Shown piece by piece: positions 17,684-28,604 of a stretch of DNA of 64,000 nt. Position numbers and translations under genes: made by a program. The notes beneath the pieces were generated by a model, which saw only the letters and a list, made by a program, of their open reading frames with translations, was not told where the DNA came from and searched no databases. The first letter of the stretch is position 1. Each line of letters starts with the position of its first letter. Location of the stretch: contig NZ_CP029188.1 in the NCBI RefSeq assembly GCF_003097515.1, forward strand, positions 868,001 to 932,000. The letters are read 5' to 3'. The DNA is from Streptomyces tirandamycinicus. GTDB taxonomy: Bacteria > Actinomycetota > Actinomycetes > Streptomycetales > Streptomycetaceae.

Positions 17684-19261
17684 ATGATCCGGGTCAGGAG
17701 AATTCCACGCGATTCCCACTGGACGAAAACAGAACGCGCGACCCTGGCTGTCAGCGCCCTCGGCATGCTGACGGTCTACCTGGACGTACTGATGCTCAAC
17801 ACCGCACTGCCCGACATCCAGAGGGAGTTCGACGCCGGTGAATCCGGTCTGCAGTGGCTGGCCAGCACCTACAGCCTCGGGCTGGCGGCTTTCACGATGT
17901 TTGCCGCCGCCCTCGCCGACCGCTTCGGGCGCAAACGGATCTTCATGACGTGCCTGCTGCTCCTGGGGGTCGGCTTCCTGGGTGCGGGACTGGCCCCGAC
18001 ACTCGCGGCGATGATGGCGGCCCGCGGTCTGCAGGGCGTCGCCGCGGCGGGGGTCATCGTCACGTCGCTCGCCCTGGTCAGCAACGCCTTCGAGAGTCCG
18101 GGCGATCGGGCCAGGGCGATCGGACTCTGGACGGGGATTGCCAGTCTGGGGACAGCCCTGGGACCACCCCTCGGTGGTCTTCTCGTCGAGGTTCTCGGAT
18201 GGCGCAGCGTCTTCCTGCTGAGTGTCCCGGTCGTCGCAGTTCTCCTTTCCCTGTCCCCTCGGTATCTGACGGAGTCCCGAGGACGCGGAATCCGTAGCCT
18301 CGACTGGTGGGGACAGACCTTCTTCGTCCTCGCCATCGGCTCGCTGACCTACGGCCTCATCCAGGGCCAGAACACAGGATGGAGCTCACCCACGATCATC
18401 ACGCTTTTCGTCTTCAGCGCGGTCGCCTTCGTTCTCTTCGTGAGGCACGAAAGTGCCAGGGACGACCCGATGCTCGATGTGGGGCTCTTCCGAGATCGTG
18501 TCTATACGCTGTCCATGGCAACAATTCTCGTTCAGTTTTTCTGCACCTATGGTCTGCTACTCATCATCACCCAGTACTTTCGCAACATCCGCGCCTACTC
18601 CCCCATCCAGGCAGGTCTGTTCACTCTGCCGTTCGTCGGCGGCATCGTGCTGTGCTCGCCGCTGGTGGGCCGTCTTGTGAGCCGCTTCGGGAACCGGCCG
18701 CTCGTGCTGGCCGGGCAGGTATCGCTGTTCGCCGGTCTCCTCACCGTCGCCGTCGGCATGTCCACGGCGCCGGTGGTGGTACTGACCGGTCTCCTCCTCG
18801 CCGGAGTGGGATCCGCCTGCCTGCTCACCTCCATCGCGTCGTTCGCCATGAGCGCCGTGCCCCCGGACCGTGCCGGCATGGCGGCCGGGATCATGAACAC
18901 CCAGCGAGCGGTGGGCTCAACCCTCGGCTACGCCGTGGTCGGGAGCACCCTGGCCGTCTGGCTGGGGGCAACCCTCGACGGCACCCTGCGGGGCGTGATC
19001 CCCGACTCGTCCCTGAGAGACGCGGCCGTCGATAGGATCATCGGGGCGGCGAACCCCCATGCGATCGCGACCGGGGTCGCGCTGGGTCCCGGACCTGCAC
19101 ATCCTCTTCCGCCCGAGGTCCGCGATGCCGCCGTCGCCGCAGCGGAGAAGGACTTCGTCCAGGGCAGCCAACTCGCCCTCGGAGTGGCCGCGAGCATACT
19201 GACCCTGGTGTCTGCTTCCTTCCTTCTCGGCACCCGCACGCAGAACTCCCGAAACCACTGA
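17684..19261 (+). CDS. MFS transporter, DHA2-like multidrug/metabolite exporter
   Basis: This protein of about 525 residues has many membrane helices, the motif A-like ADRFGRKRIF between helices 2 and 3, and LGTALGPPLGGLLVE, a motif C-like antiporter signature after helix 4. Length and the central hydrophobic block suggest the 14-helix DHA2 drug:H+ antiporter family. The ATG at 17684 is chosen because a conserved-looking basic N-terminus follows; an ATG at 17651 is possible, and neither has a strong ribosome site. The gene is less GC-rich than its neighbours and converges on the racemase gene, as expected for an acquired cassette. Confidence 0.8.
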   Translation: MIRVRRIPRDSHWTKTERATLAVSALGMLTVYLDVLMLNTALPDIQREFDAGESGLQWLASTYSLGLAAFTMFAAALADRFGRKRIFMTCLLLLGVGFLGAGLAPTLAAMMAARGLQGVAAAGVIVTSLALVSNAFESPGDRARAIGLWTGIASLGTALGPPLGGLLVEVLGWRSVFLLSVPVVAVLLSLSPRYLTESRGRGIRSLDWWGQTFFVLAIGSLTYGLIQGQNTGWSSPTIITLFVFSAVAFVLFVRHESARDDPMLDVGLFRDRVYTLSMATILVQFFCTYGLLLIITQYFRNIRAYSPIQAGLFTLPFVGGIVLCSPLVGRLVSRFGNRPLVLAGQVSLFAGLLTVAVGMSTAPVVVLTGLLLAGVGSACLLTSIASFAMSAVPPDRAGMAAGIMNTQRAVGSTLGYAVVGSTLAVWLGATLDGTLRGVIPDSSLRDAAVDRIIGAANPHAIATGVALGPGPAHPLPPEVRDAAVAAAEKDFVQGSQLALGVAASILTLVSASFLLGTRTQNSRNH

Positions 19262-19556
19262 CCAAGGGGCAGCGCTCGCGATGGCTGCCACTCCGCCTCC
19301 GGCCGCCACCTCTCGGACTGAAGGAGGCCGCCGACAAGGGTGCCCGTGGCTTGTCTTCACGGCCTTGGACCTTGTGCGACCGATCTCCGAGGGCGGCAGC
19401 CGGGTCCGCCGCCATCACCCCACGCCGTCACGAACGCGCCGCGCGACCTCACTCGAGGAACTCGTCAGCGGGTGGGCCGGGCGGGCATCGCCAGTGGTCG
19501 CCGCGCTCACACCCGGCCATTCCCGCCCCAAGGAGCCGTGCGGCCGTGACAGGCGT
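19262..19556. other. Non-coding gap between convergent accessory genes
   Basis: This 295-bp stretch lies between the stops of the MFS and racemase genes. No convincing hairpin, gene or repeat was found. Frames stay open but their translations are not protein-like. Confidence 0.5.
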
Positions 19557-20306
19557 TCAGGCCTCCCCGGAGCCGAGCAGCGCATGCCGGGCGAAGATCC
19601 CGGTATAGGGTTTGGGCAGCGGGGGAGCATAGCTGTTTGCCTTGCTGGTGCCGAGGCCGAGTCCAGCGAGCGACTCAGTCAGCTTGACTGCCTCAATCAC
19701 TCCGTCGATCACCGGCAGGTCGAACTCATGCGACAACGCCTTCGACAGGCCGGCGATGCCGGCGCAGCCGAGGATGATCGAGTCGGGCCGCCCCTCGGAG
19801 ACGACGCGTCGAATATCCGATTTCAGCAACCGAATCGCATCGGATTTCGGATCTTCGAGCGCTAGTACGGAGAACTCGGCGGCGCACACTCCGCGACAGT
19901 GACGCTCGAACCCGTACCGCAACGCCAGGTGCTCGATGGTCGCGACTGCGCGCGCCGGCGTGCCGACCACGCTGAAGCTGCGTCCGACCAGGGCGGCTGT
20001 ATGCATGGCCGCCTCGGCGATACCGATCACAGGTGCGGTGGTGATGCTGCGGGCCGCGTCCAACCCCGGATCATCGAAACAGGCGATAATGAATCCCTCC
20101 GCCCCGCCGTCCGCACCCTTGCGCACCTCCTCGATCAGGCCGGGTACGCAGAACGCCTCATCGTAGTACCCCTCGATGCTGACAGGCCCCATGTCGGGAT
20201 TGACCGCAATGATCTCGGTACCCGGCCACGCGACAGCGCGCGCGGCGGCTGCGATCTTGCCCGTCATCGACCGGGTGGTATTCGGATTCACGACAAGAAT
20301 TTTCAT
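19557..20306 (-). CDS. Asp/Glu/hydantoin racemase family protein
   Basis: This 249-residue protein begins MKILVVNPNTTRSMTGKI, the characteristic start of hydantoin and allantoin racemases. Two cysteines serve as acid/base in this family; here they are Cys76 (IIACFDDPG) and Cys181 (ILGCAGIAG), at the same numbers as in characterised hydantoin racemases. No hydantoinase, carbamoylase or allantoinase gene is near, so the substrate is open. The ATG at 20306 has only a weak ribosome site. Its 417-bp upstream region and the neighbouring MFS gene form an insert between otherwise conserved genes. Confidence 0.85.
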   Translation of the reverse strand: MKILVVNPNTTRSMTGKIAAAARAVAWPGTEIIAVNPDMGPVSIEGYYDEAFCVPGLIEEVRKGADGGAEGFIIACFDDPGLDAARSITTAPVIGIAEAAMHTAALVGRSFSVVGTPARAVATIEHLALRYGFERHCRGVCAAEFSVLALEDPKSDAIRLLKSDIRRVVSEGRPDSIILGCAGIAGLSKALSHEFDLPVIDGVIEAVKLTESLAGLGLGTSKANSYAPPLPKPYTGIFARHALLGSGEA

Positions 20307-20723
20307 ACTTCACAGGGTCGCTTCATTCAGCTGTCCGCGCAATTCAGGAATACTGTGAACCCGGATTGTGGAATATCTTCAAAGGTGGTCCCGTAATTGC
20401 CAGCGGGCACCGACGACAGCTGCGGCACAGACTGCGTCGAAACTCCGCGGACACCCGGCATAAGGATGAATCCTGAGCCTGCGCCGTACCACGTCTGACG
20501 CCGCACGCCGCTCCACTGTCACCTACTGCGACAGCCCCTGACCTGCGGCGTACGGAGTACTCCTCGATGCCTTATTGCCGCATTCGATGGGCAGTCGGAT
20601 ACCGCGGAGCGCTGCGCCGGATCAACGTCACGTGCGAGACCCATCCGATCCAACCAGTGGTATTGGGCCCGCGCGGGGCGGTTCCTGCTGTGCCCTGAGC
20701 GCTCTCGGCGCGTGCGACGGCCC
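20307..20723. other. Non-coding region at the right edge of the accessory insert
   Basis: This 417-bp region separates the racemase start from the end of the flavin reductase gene. It presumably contains the racemase promoter. It is visibly less GC-rich than the surrounding DNA. No tRNA, direct repeat, integrase or terminator was recognised. Confidence 0.45.
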
Positions 20724-21965
20724 TCAGAGCACCGCGGTCTTCAGGGGGACCGCCGGGTCGGCGGCGCGCTCCGTGTCGATCCGGGCGCCGACCTCGATGA
20801 GCCGGCGTCCCTGGGCCAGGTCCCTGGGACGGCCGACCGTCAGCACGGCGACGAGCACCCCCTCCCGAAGCCACAGCACCGACCAGGCGGGGTCCTCCGG
20901 GTCGCCCCGCCGCACCAGCGTGTCGGCCGCGCCGTGGTGTCCGGCGTACTGCACGAACCGGCCGAACTGCTCCGACCAGAAGTACGGCACCGGGTCGTAG
21001 ATCTCCCCCGGCTCGCTGCCCTCCCCCGTGTCCGCGCCGACGATGCCGGCCGCGACGGTACGCGGGCCCTGCAGCGCGTTGTCCCAGTGGTGGACGAGCA
21101 GCCGCCGCCCGTAGCGGCCCGAAGGGAAGGACGCGCAGTCCCCGACCGCGTACACGTCGGGCAGCGAGGTGCGCAGCCGCTCGTCCGCGGTGACCGAGCC
21201 GTCGGGGCCCAGGTCGATGCCGGAACCGGCGAGCCAGCGGGTGGCCGGCCGGGCGCCGATGCCGACGACGACGGCGTCCGCGGGCAGCCGCCGGCCGCCG
21301 TCGAGCACCACCGCGCCCTGCTCGACGGCGGCGACACGTGCGCCGGTGAGCAGCTCGGCGCCGGCCTCGGCGTACCACCGCGCCATCGGGGCCGCCACCT
21401 CGGCGGGCAGGGCTCCGGGCAGCGGGCGGTCGGCGGCCTCGACGACGACGACCTCGCAGCCCGCCTCACGGGCGGCGGTGGCGAACTCGGCACCGATCCA
21501 GCCCGCGCCGACGACCACGATGCGGTGGCGCTTCGCCAGCACCGGGCGCAGCCGCTCGGCGTCGTCGAGGGTGCGCAGCAGATGGACCCCGGGGACGCCC
21601 TCGGCGCCGGGGAGGGTGACCGGTTCGGCTCCGGTGGCGATGACGAGGACGTCGTACGGGACGGGCCCGGCCGGTGTGTCGAGTTCGTGGTCCCCGGCGC
21701 GCAGGCCGCTGACCTCGCGCCCGAGCTGGAGGTCGACGGACAGCGCGTCGAAGTCGACGTCAAAGGCCGAGTGCTCCGCGTTCCCGAGCAGGACGGCCTT
21801 GGACAGCGGAGGCCGGTCGTAGGGCTGGTGCGGTTCGGCACCGATAAGACTGATGGTGCCGGTGAACCCCTGTTCGCGCAGGGCCACGGCGGTCTGCACC
21901 CCGGCCATGCCCGCCCCGACGACGACGACACGGCGGCTCGGCGCCGTCTGCTCGTTCTCACTCAC
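20724..21965 (-). CDS. NAD(P)/FAD-dependent ferredoxin reductase-like oxidoreductase
   Basis: This 413-residue protein has the FAD fold VVVVGAGMAGVQTAVALREQ, the active-site segment YDRPPLSKAVLLG typical of ferredoxin reductases and AIF-like enzymes, a second NAD(P) fold (IVVVGAGWIGAEFATAARE), and VYAVGDCASFP near the C-terminus. It would pass electrons from NAD(P)H to a ferredoxin or similar acceptor, partner unknown. It lies upstream of a small unknown gene in the same direction and next to the thi operon, which runs the other way. Confidence 0.85.
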   Translation of the reverse strand: MSENEQTAPSRRVVVVGAGMAGVQTAVALREQGFTGTISLIGAEPHQPYDRPPLSKAVLLGNAEHSAFDVDFDALSVDLQLGREVSGLRAGDHELDTPAGPVPYDVLVIATGAEPVTLPGAEGVPGVHLLRTLDDAERLRPVLAKRHRIVVVGAGWIGAEFATAAREAGCEVVVVEAADRPLPGALPAEVAAPMARWYAEAGAELLTGARVAAVEQGAVVLDGGRRLPADAVVVGIGARPATRWLAGSGIDLGPDGSVTADERLRTSLPDVYAVGDCASFPSGRYGRRLLVHHWDNALQGPRTVAAGIVGADTGEGSEPGEIYDPVPYFWSEQFGRFVQYAGHHGAADTLVRRGDPEDPAWSVLWLREGVLVAVLTVGRPRDLAQGRRLIEVGARIDTERAADPAVPLKTAVL

Positions 21966-21993
21966 CCGGCCACCCTAACCAGCTGACGACACG

Positions 21994-22335
21994 TCAGGAC
22001 GGCAGCTGCTCCACGACGCTCGTGCCGCGCCCCCGCCGGGACTCCCACTCCCAGGTCTCCTCCAGCCGCACCCGCCCGTCGGGGAGTTCGACGACGGTGG
22101 ACACGCAGTGCCCGGAGGCCGTCGCCCCGTCCCGTCCCAGCTGGACGTAGCGGAAGTCCAGCCGGTCCCCCTCCCGGGTGCCGACGAGATGGCCGCGGAC
22201 CACGTCCCCGCCGGCGTAGTCGGCCCAGATCCGGCCCCGGTCCTCGTGGTAGGTGAACCGCGTCCGGGCGCCGACCTGGCCGGGTGCCTGGTCGGCCACG
22301 GGGGCGAGGACGAGTCCTTCGAGCGAGCGGGCCAC
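21994..22335 (-). CDS. Conserved hypothetical protein, small beta-rich
   Basis: This 113-residue protein alternates short hydrophobic strands with turns (for example GRIWADYAGGDVVRGHLVG), suggesting a small beta-barrel. Similar Streptomyces proteins are sometimes labelled N-acetylglutamate synthase, but no acetyltransferase motif is visible and I do not support that name. The GTG start at 22335 has AGGGAG nine bases upstream. It is transcribed toward the flavin reductase gene, 28 bp away, and is divergent from the thi operon. Confidence 0.55.
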   Translation of the reverse strand: MARSLEGLVLAPVADQAPGQVGARTRFTYHEDRGRIWADYAGGDVVRGHLVGTREGDRLDFRYVQLGRDGATASGHCVSTVVELPDGRVRLEETWEWESRRGRGTSVVEQLPS

Positions 22336-22389
22336 GGCGGCGGCTCCCTTACGGGGGATCGGCGACGGCGGTTAGGCTGGCCACCGTAC

Positions 22390-22487
22390 TGCTACTCGCG
22401 GGAGCCCGGAGCACCGGGCTGAGAGGGAGGCTGACGCGGCCTCCGACCGTACGAACCTGATCCGGGTCATGCCGGCGAAGGGAGGGT
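22390..22487 (+). promoter_or_regulatory. TPP riboswitch (THI element)
   Basis: The region contains GGGCTGAGAGGG and the highly conserved CGAACCTGATCCGGGTCATGC followed by CGGCGAAGGGAG, in the order of thiamine pyrophosphate riboswitches. It ends about ten bases before the thiO ATG, so the GGGAGG that would act as ribosome site is part of the 3' strand of the riboswitch. Translational repression by TPP is therefore likely. Confidence 0.93.
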
Positions 22488-22497
22488 CCGGACGCGC

Positions 22498-24697
<2,200 letters not shown>

Positions 24698-24704
24698 CGG
24701 CGCC

Positions 24705-24856
24705 CGGCCTCCCGGCGCCACCCGGCCGGCGCCCGGTCTTTCGGCCGGCGCCCGGCCTGCGCGCCGACACACGGCCCCACGGCCGACGCCCGGTCTTCCG
24801 GCCGGCGCCCGGCCTTCCGGCCGACGCCCGGCCCGCGCGACGCCCGATCTTCCGAT
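24705..24856. repeat. Imperfect GC-rich repeats between thiG and the kinase gene
   Basis: Units resembling GGCCGGCGCCCGGTCTTCC recur about six times with substitutions (GGCCGACGCCCGGTCTTCC, GGCCGGCGCCCGGCCTTCC). Each contains GGCCGGC-type palindromes that could fold. The tract may contribute to thi operon termination or be slippage-derived filler. Confidence 0.6.
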
Positions 24857-24931
24857 GAGGCATGTCACACGTCCGCTGCAGCCTCCGGCCGGGGCGCGGC
24901 GCCGGGGGTCCGGGCTCGTAGACTCGCCTGC

Positions 24932-26857
24932 GTGGACACGACCCTTCAGGACCCTCTCGTCGGGCAGGTGCTCGACGGCCGCTACCGCGTCGACGCGCGT
25001 ATCGCCGTCGGCGGGATGGCCACGGTCTACCGGGCCGTGGACACCCGGCTCGACCGGCTGGTCGCGCTCAAGGTGATGCACCCGGCGCTCGCGGCCGACG
25101 CCTCGTTCGTCGAGCGCTTCATCCGCGAGGCGAAGTCCGTGGCGCGGCTCTCGCACCCGAACGTGGTGGGCGTGTACGACCAGGGAGCCCAGGGCGCGTA
25201 CGTCTATCTGGCGATGGAGTACGTGGCCGGATGCACGCTCCGCGACGTGCTGCGCGAACGGGGGGCGCTCCGGCCGCGGGCGGCGCTGGACATCCTGGAG
25301 CCGGTGCTGGCCGCGCTCGGCGCCGCGCACCGGGCCGGGTTCGTCCACCGGGACATGAAGCCCGAGAACGTCCTGATCGGGGACGACGGACGGGTCAAGG
25401 TCGCCGACTTCGGCCTGGTCCGGGCCGTGGGCTCGGTGACCAGCAGCACCGGATCGCTGCTCGGCACGGTCTCGTACCTCGCCCCCGAGCAGATCCAGTC
25501 CGGCACCGCCGACACCCGCGCCGACGTCTACGCCTGCGGAGTCGTGCTCTACGAGATGCTCACCGGCGCCAAGCCGCACTCCGGCGACACCCCGGCCCAG
25601 GTGCTCTACCGGCACCTGGGCGAGGACGTGCCGCCGCCTTCGGCCGCCGTTCCCGGGCTCGCCCCGGAGCTGGACGGCCTGGTGGCGGCCGCCACCGCCC
25701 GTGACCCCGAGTCGCGCCCCGGCGACGCCGTCGCCCTGCTCGGCCGGACCCGCGAGGCCCGTGCCGCGCTCGGCGACGACCAGCTCGACGCCGTGCCGCC
25801 GCAGGCCCGGACGCCGGTCGCGGAGACTCCCGCCGGTTCCGAGGACCGTACGAGCGTGATCGCGCGACCGCTGCCCACCGCGGGCGGCACCGTGGAACGG
25901 ACGAGCCTGCTGGAGATGCCGCCCGGCGGCCCCCCGCCGTCCCGTCCGGGGGGCCGCCGGCTGCCGGCGCCGCGCCGCGGGGTCCTCGCCGCCGTCGTCG
26001 CCGTGCTGCTGCTCCTGGGCGCGGGGGCGGGCGTCTGGTACATCAACTCCGGGCAGTTCACCCGGGTGCCCACCGTCCTGGGCCAGACCGAGGCCGCGGC
26101 CAAGGAGCGGCTCGCCGCGGCCGGGCTGGACGTCGAGACCGTGCGGAAGGGCTTCAGCGACGCCTACGACCGGGGCACCGTCATGGCCGTGGACCCCGAC
26201 CCCGGGCAACGCATCCGCCACAACGGCTCGGTCACGCTCGTCGTCTCGCGCGGCCCGGAGATCGTGAAGGTGCCGGAGCTCGAGGGCCTGAAGCTCGCCG
26301 ACGCCCGGAGCGCCCTCCGCGAGGCCGGCCTGGCCCCGGGCGTGATCACCAGGGAGTTCAGCGACGAGGCCGCGCAGGGCACGGTCATCGGCTCCGATCC
26401 GGCCGCCGGCACCGAGCGCCGCCCGGACTCCGCGGTCGCGCTCGTCGTCAGCAAGGGTGCCCCCATCGACATCCCGGACGTCACCGGCGAATCCGTCGAG
26501 GACGCCACCAGCGCCCTCGAGGACGCCGGGCTGAAGGTGCGGGTGGCACCGGAGCAGGTCCACTCCCCCGAGCAGGCCGGGGCCGTCGCCCGGCAGTCCC
26601 CCGCGGAGGGCGGACGGGCCGCGGGCGGCGACACGGTGACGCTCACGGTCTCCAAGGGGCCGCGGATGGTCGAGGTACCGGACGTCACCGGCGACTCCCT
26701 GGACGACGCCAGGCGCGAGCTTCAGCAGGCGGGCTTCGAGGTCAAGGTCGAGCGGTCCTTCCCGTTCCTCGGCGACACCGTCGAGAGCCAGTCCGTCGAG
26801 GGCGGCGAGCGGGCCGCCGAGGGCAGCACGATCACGATCACGACCAAGGGGCTGTAG
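24932..26857 (+). CDS. PASTA-domain Ser/Thr protein kinase (PknB-like)
   Basis: This 641-residue protein has a cytoplasmic kinase domain (about 12-275) with the ATP lysine Lys47 (VALKVMH), HRDMKPEN at 139-146 (catalytic Asp141) and the DFG at 159-161. A proline-rich linker and one membrane helix (about 351-370) follow. Four extracellular PASTA repeats begin near residues 377, 445, 512 and 578. Such kinases bind peptidoglycan fragments or lipid II and control wall growth. The start is the GTG at 24932. Its stop overlaps the GTG of the next gene. The substrate may include the Rv2175c-type protein encoded 7.5 kb away (inference). Confidence 0.93.
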   Translation: MDTTLQDPLVGQVLDGRYRVDARIAVGGMATVYRAVDTRLDRLVALKVMHPALAADASFVERFIREAKSVARLSHPNVVGVYDQGAQGAYVYLAMEYVAGCTLRDVLRERGALRPRAALDILEPVLAALGAAHRAGFVHRDMKPENVLIGDDGRVKVADFGLVRAVGSVTSSTGSLLGTVSYLAPEQIQSGTADTRADVYACGVVLYEMLTGAKPHSGDTPAQVLYRHLGEDVPPPSAAVPGLAPELDGLVAAATARDPESRPGDAVALLGRTREARAALGDDQLDAVPPQARTPVAETPAGSEDRTSVIARPLPTAGGTVERTSLLEMPPGGPPPSRPGGRRLPAPRRGVLAAVVAVLLLLGAGAGVWYINSGQFTRVPTVLGQTEAAAKERLAAAGLDVETVRKGFSDAYDRGTVMAVDPDPGQRIRHNGSVTLVVSRGPEIVKVPELEGLKLADARSALREAGLAPGVITREFSDEAAQGTVIGSDPAAGTERRPDSAVALVVSKGAPIDIPDVTGESVEDATSALEDAGLKVRVAPEQVHSPEQAGAVARQSPAEGGRAAGGDTVTLTVSKGPRMVEVPDVTGDSLDDARRELQQAGFEVKVERSFPFLGDTVESQSVEGGERAAEGSTITITTKGL

Positions 26858-27753
26858 TGCCGCGTGAGGCCGGATGGGGCACTGGCGAGATGAGCAACCC
26901 GGTCGGCGCCCATGTGCCCGTGGCAGGCGGTCTGGCCAGGACCGGTCTGGCGTACGCCCGGGAGATCGAGGCCGAGGCGGTACAGGTCTTCGTCGCCAAT
27001 CCGCGGGGCTGGGCGACCCCGGCGGGTGACCCCGCGCAGGACGAGCTGTTCCGCGCCGGGACCGCGGCCGCCGCCGTCCCGGTGTACGTGCACGCCCCGT
27101 ATCTGATCAACTTCGGCTCCCACAACGCGGTCACCGCCGAGCGGTCCGTGGAGTCGCTCCGCCACTCGCTGCGCCGCGGCCGGGAGATCGGCGCGGCGGG
27201 GGTGGTGGTGCACACCGGCTCGGCGACCGGGGGCCGGACGCGCGAGACGGCCCTCGCCCAGGTGCGGGAGCTGGTGCTGCCCCTGCTGGACGAGCTGACG
27301 CACGACGACGACCCGTTCCTGCTGCTGGAGCCGACGGCCGGGCAGGGCTTCTCGCTCTGCTCACTGGCCGGGGAGCTCGGTCCGTACGTCGAGGCCCTGG
27401 ACGCCCACCCGCGGCTGGGCGTCTGCCTGGACACCTGCCACGCGTTCGCGGCCGGTCACGACCTCGCCGCGGAGGGCGGAGCCGGGCGGATGCTCGACCT
27501 CCTCGAGGCCGCGATCGGCCCTGGCCGGCTGCGACTGATCCACGCCAACGACTCCAAGGACGTCGTGGGGGCGCGCAGGGACCGCCACGAGAACATCGGT
27601 GCCGGCCACATCGGCGAGGAGGCGTTCCGCGAGCTGATGCGGCATCCGGCGGCGCGGGGTGTGCCGCTGATCATCGAGACGCCGGGCGGCCGGCACGGCA
27701 AGGAGACGTACGCGGCCGATGTGGCGCTGCTGAAGAAGCTCCGCGACGGCTGA
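26857..27753 (+). CDS. Endonuclease IV-like TIM-barrel protein
   Basis: This 298-residue protein follows the AP endonuclease IV pattern: GAHVPVAGGL, YLINFGS, VVVHTGSATGG, LLLEPTAGQG, LDTCHAFAAGHD, IHANDSKDVVGARRDRHENI and IIETPG. These supply the His, Glu and Asp ligands of the three-zinc site, so an active apurinic site nuclease is plausible. The GTG at 26857 overlaps the kinase stop; an ATG at 26890 is an alternative start. Coupling to a wall kinase is unexpected but appears conserved in Streptomyces (from memory). Confidence 0.85.
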   Translation: MPREAGWGTGEMSNPVGAHVPVAGGLARTGLAYAREIEAEAVQVFVANPRGWATPAGDPAQDELFRAGTAAAAVPVYVHAPYLINFGSHNAVTAERSVESLRHSLRRGREIGAAGVVVHTGSATGGRTRETALAQVRELVLPLLDELTHDDDPFLLLEPTAGQGFSLCSLAGELGPYVEALDAHPRLGVCLDTCHAFAAGHDLAAEGGAGRMLDLLEAAIGPGRLRLIHANDSKDVVGARRDRHENIGAGHIGEEAFRELMRHPAARGVPLIIETPGGRHGKETYAADVALLKKLRDG

Positions 27754-27942
27754 ACCGGGCGCGGTGGCCGGGTGCCGGGCGGGGCGGCCGGGCGGCCGGG
27801 CTGAGGGGCGAAGCCCGCGGGGAGGGGCGGTGCGTTCGGCGCCGCGTCGGGCGCGGTCCGCCTTCGGCCCGCGCGGTGCCGGGGCGTGCCGCGAGAGTCC
27901 CTACCGCCCCGCGGGCGGACGGAGCTGCTCGCGCAACACGCT

Positions 27943-28575
27943 TCAGAACTCGGGCCCGTCGCCCGGCTCCTCCTGGTACGAGTAGCGCTGCTCGCTCCAC
28001 GGGTCGCCGATGTTGTGGTAGCCGCGCTCCTCCCAGAAGCCCCTGCGGTCGGCCGTCATGTACTCCACGCCCCGCACCCACTTCGGGCCCTTCCAGGCGT
28101 AGAGGTGCGGGACGATCAGGCGCAGCGGGAAGCCGTGCTCGGCGGTGAGCAGCTCCCCGTCCTTGTGGGTGGCGAAGATCGTGCGCTCGGAGAGGAAGTC
28201 GGACAGGCGCATATTGGCGCTGAAGCCGTACTCGGCCCAGACCATGACATGGGTGACCGCCGGGGCCGGCGGCGCCAGCTCGACGACCGTCGAGGCGGGA
28301 ACTCCGCCCCATTCGGCCCCGAGCATGCTGTATTTCGTCACGCAGTGGAGGTCGGCGACGACCGTCGAGAACGGCAGTGCCGAGAACTCCTCGTGGTTCC
28401 AGCAGCGCTTGTCGCCGTCGGCGGTGGCGCCGAAGACCCGGAACTCCCAGCGGTCCGGCTTGAACCTGGGGACGGGCCCGTAGTGGGTGACCGGCCAGCC
28501 GCGCTGAAGACGCTGTCCCGGAGGTAGCTCGGACTGCTCTGACGCCCGGTGTTCCCGGCTCTCCGGCTGACCCAT
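27943..28575 (-). CDS. Sulfite oxidase-like molybdopterin-dependent oxidoreductase
   Basis: This 210-residue protein contains one molybdopterin-binding domain of the SUOX/YedY type, with the Mo-ligating Cys78 in DLHCVTKYSMLGAEWGG and later FPLRLIVPHLYAWKGPKWV. No Tat or Sec signal is seen, so it is probably cytoplasmic, unlike YedY. The electron partner and substrate are unknown. The ATG at 28575 has no strong ribosome site. It is divergent from bfr, with a 156-bp shared upstream region rich in palindromes. Confidence 0.8.
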   Translation of the reverse strand: MGQPESREHRASEQSELPPGQRLQRGWPVTHYGPVPRFKPDRWEFRVFGATADGDKRCWNHEEFSALPFSTVVADLHCVTKYSMLGAEWGGVPASTVVELAPPAPAVTHVMVWAEYGFSANMRLSDFLSERTIFATHKDGELLTAEHGFPLRLIVPHLYAWKGPKWVRGVEYMTADRRGFWEERGYHNIGDPWSEQRYSYQEEPGDGPEF

Positions 28576-28604
28576 GCCTTCAATGGTGACAGACCGGGAG
28601 GGGT

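Noticed and set aside
17575..17766. Small minus-strand protein opposite the MFS start
   Set aside because: No ribosome site or recognisable domain, and it mirrors the transporter gene.
19281..19865. Plus-strand gene between the MFS and racemase genes
   Set aside because: The frame runs into the racemase gene, is Arg/Pro-rich and shows no family motif.
21994..22335. N-acetylglutamate synthase
   Set aside because: The name is used for similar proteins, but no acetyl-CoA-binding or amino-acid kinase motif is visible in 113 residues.
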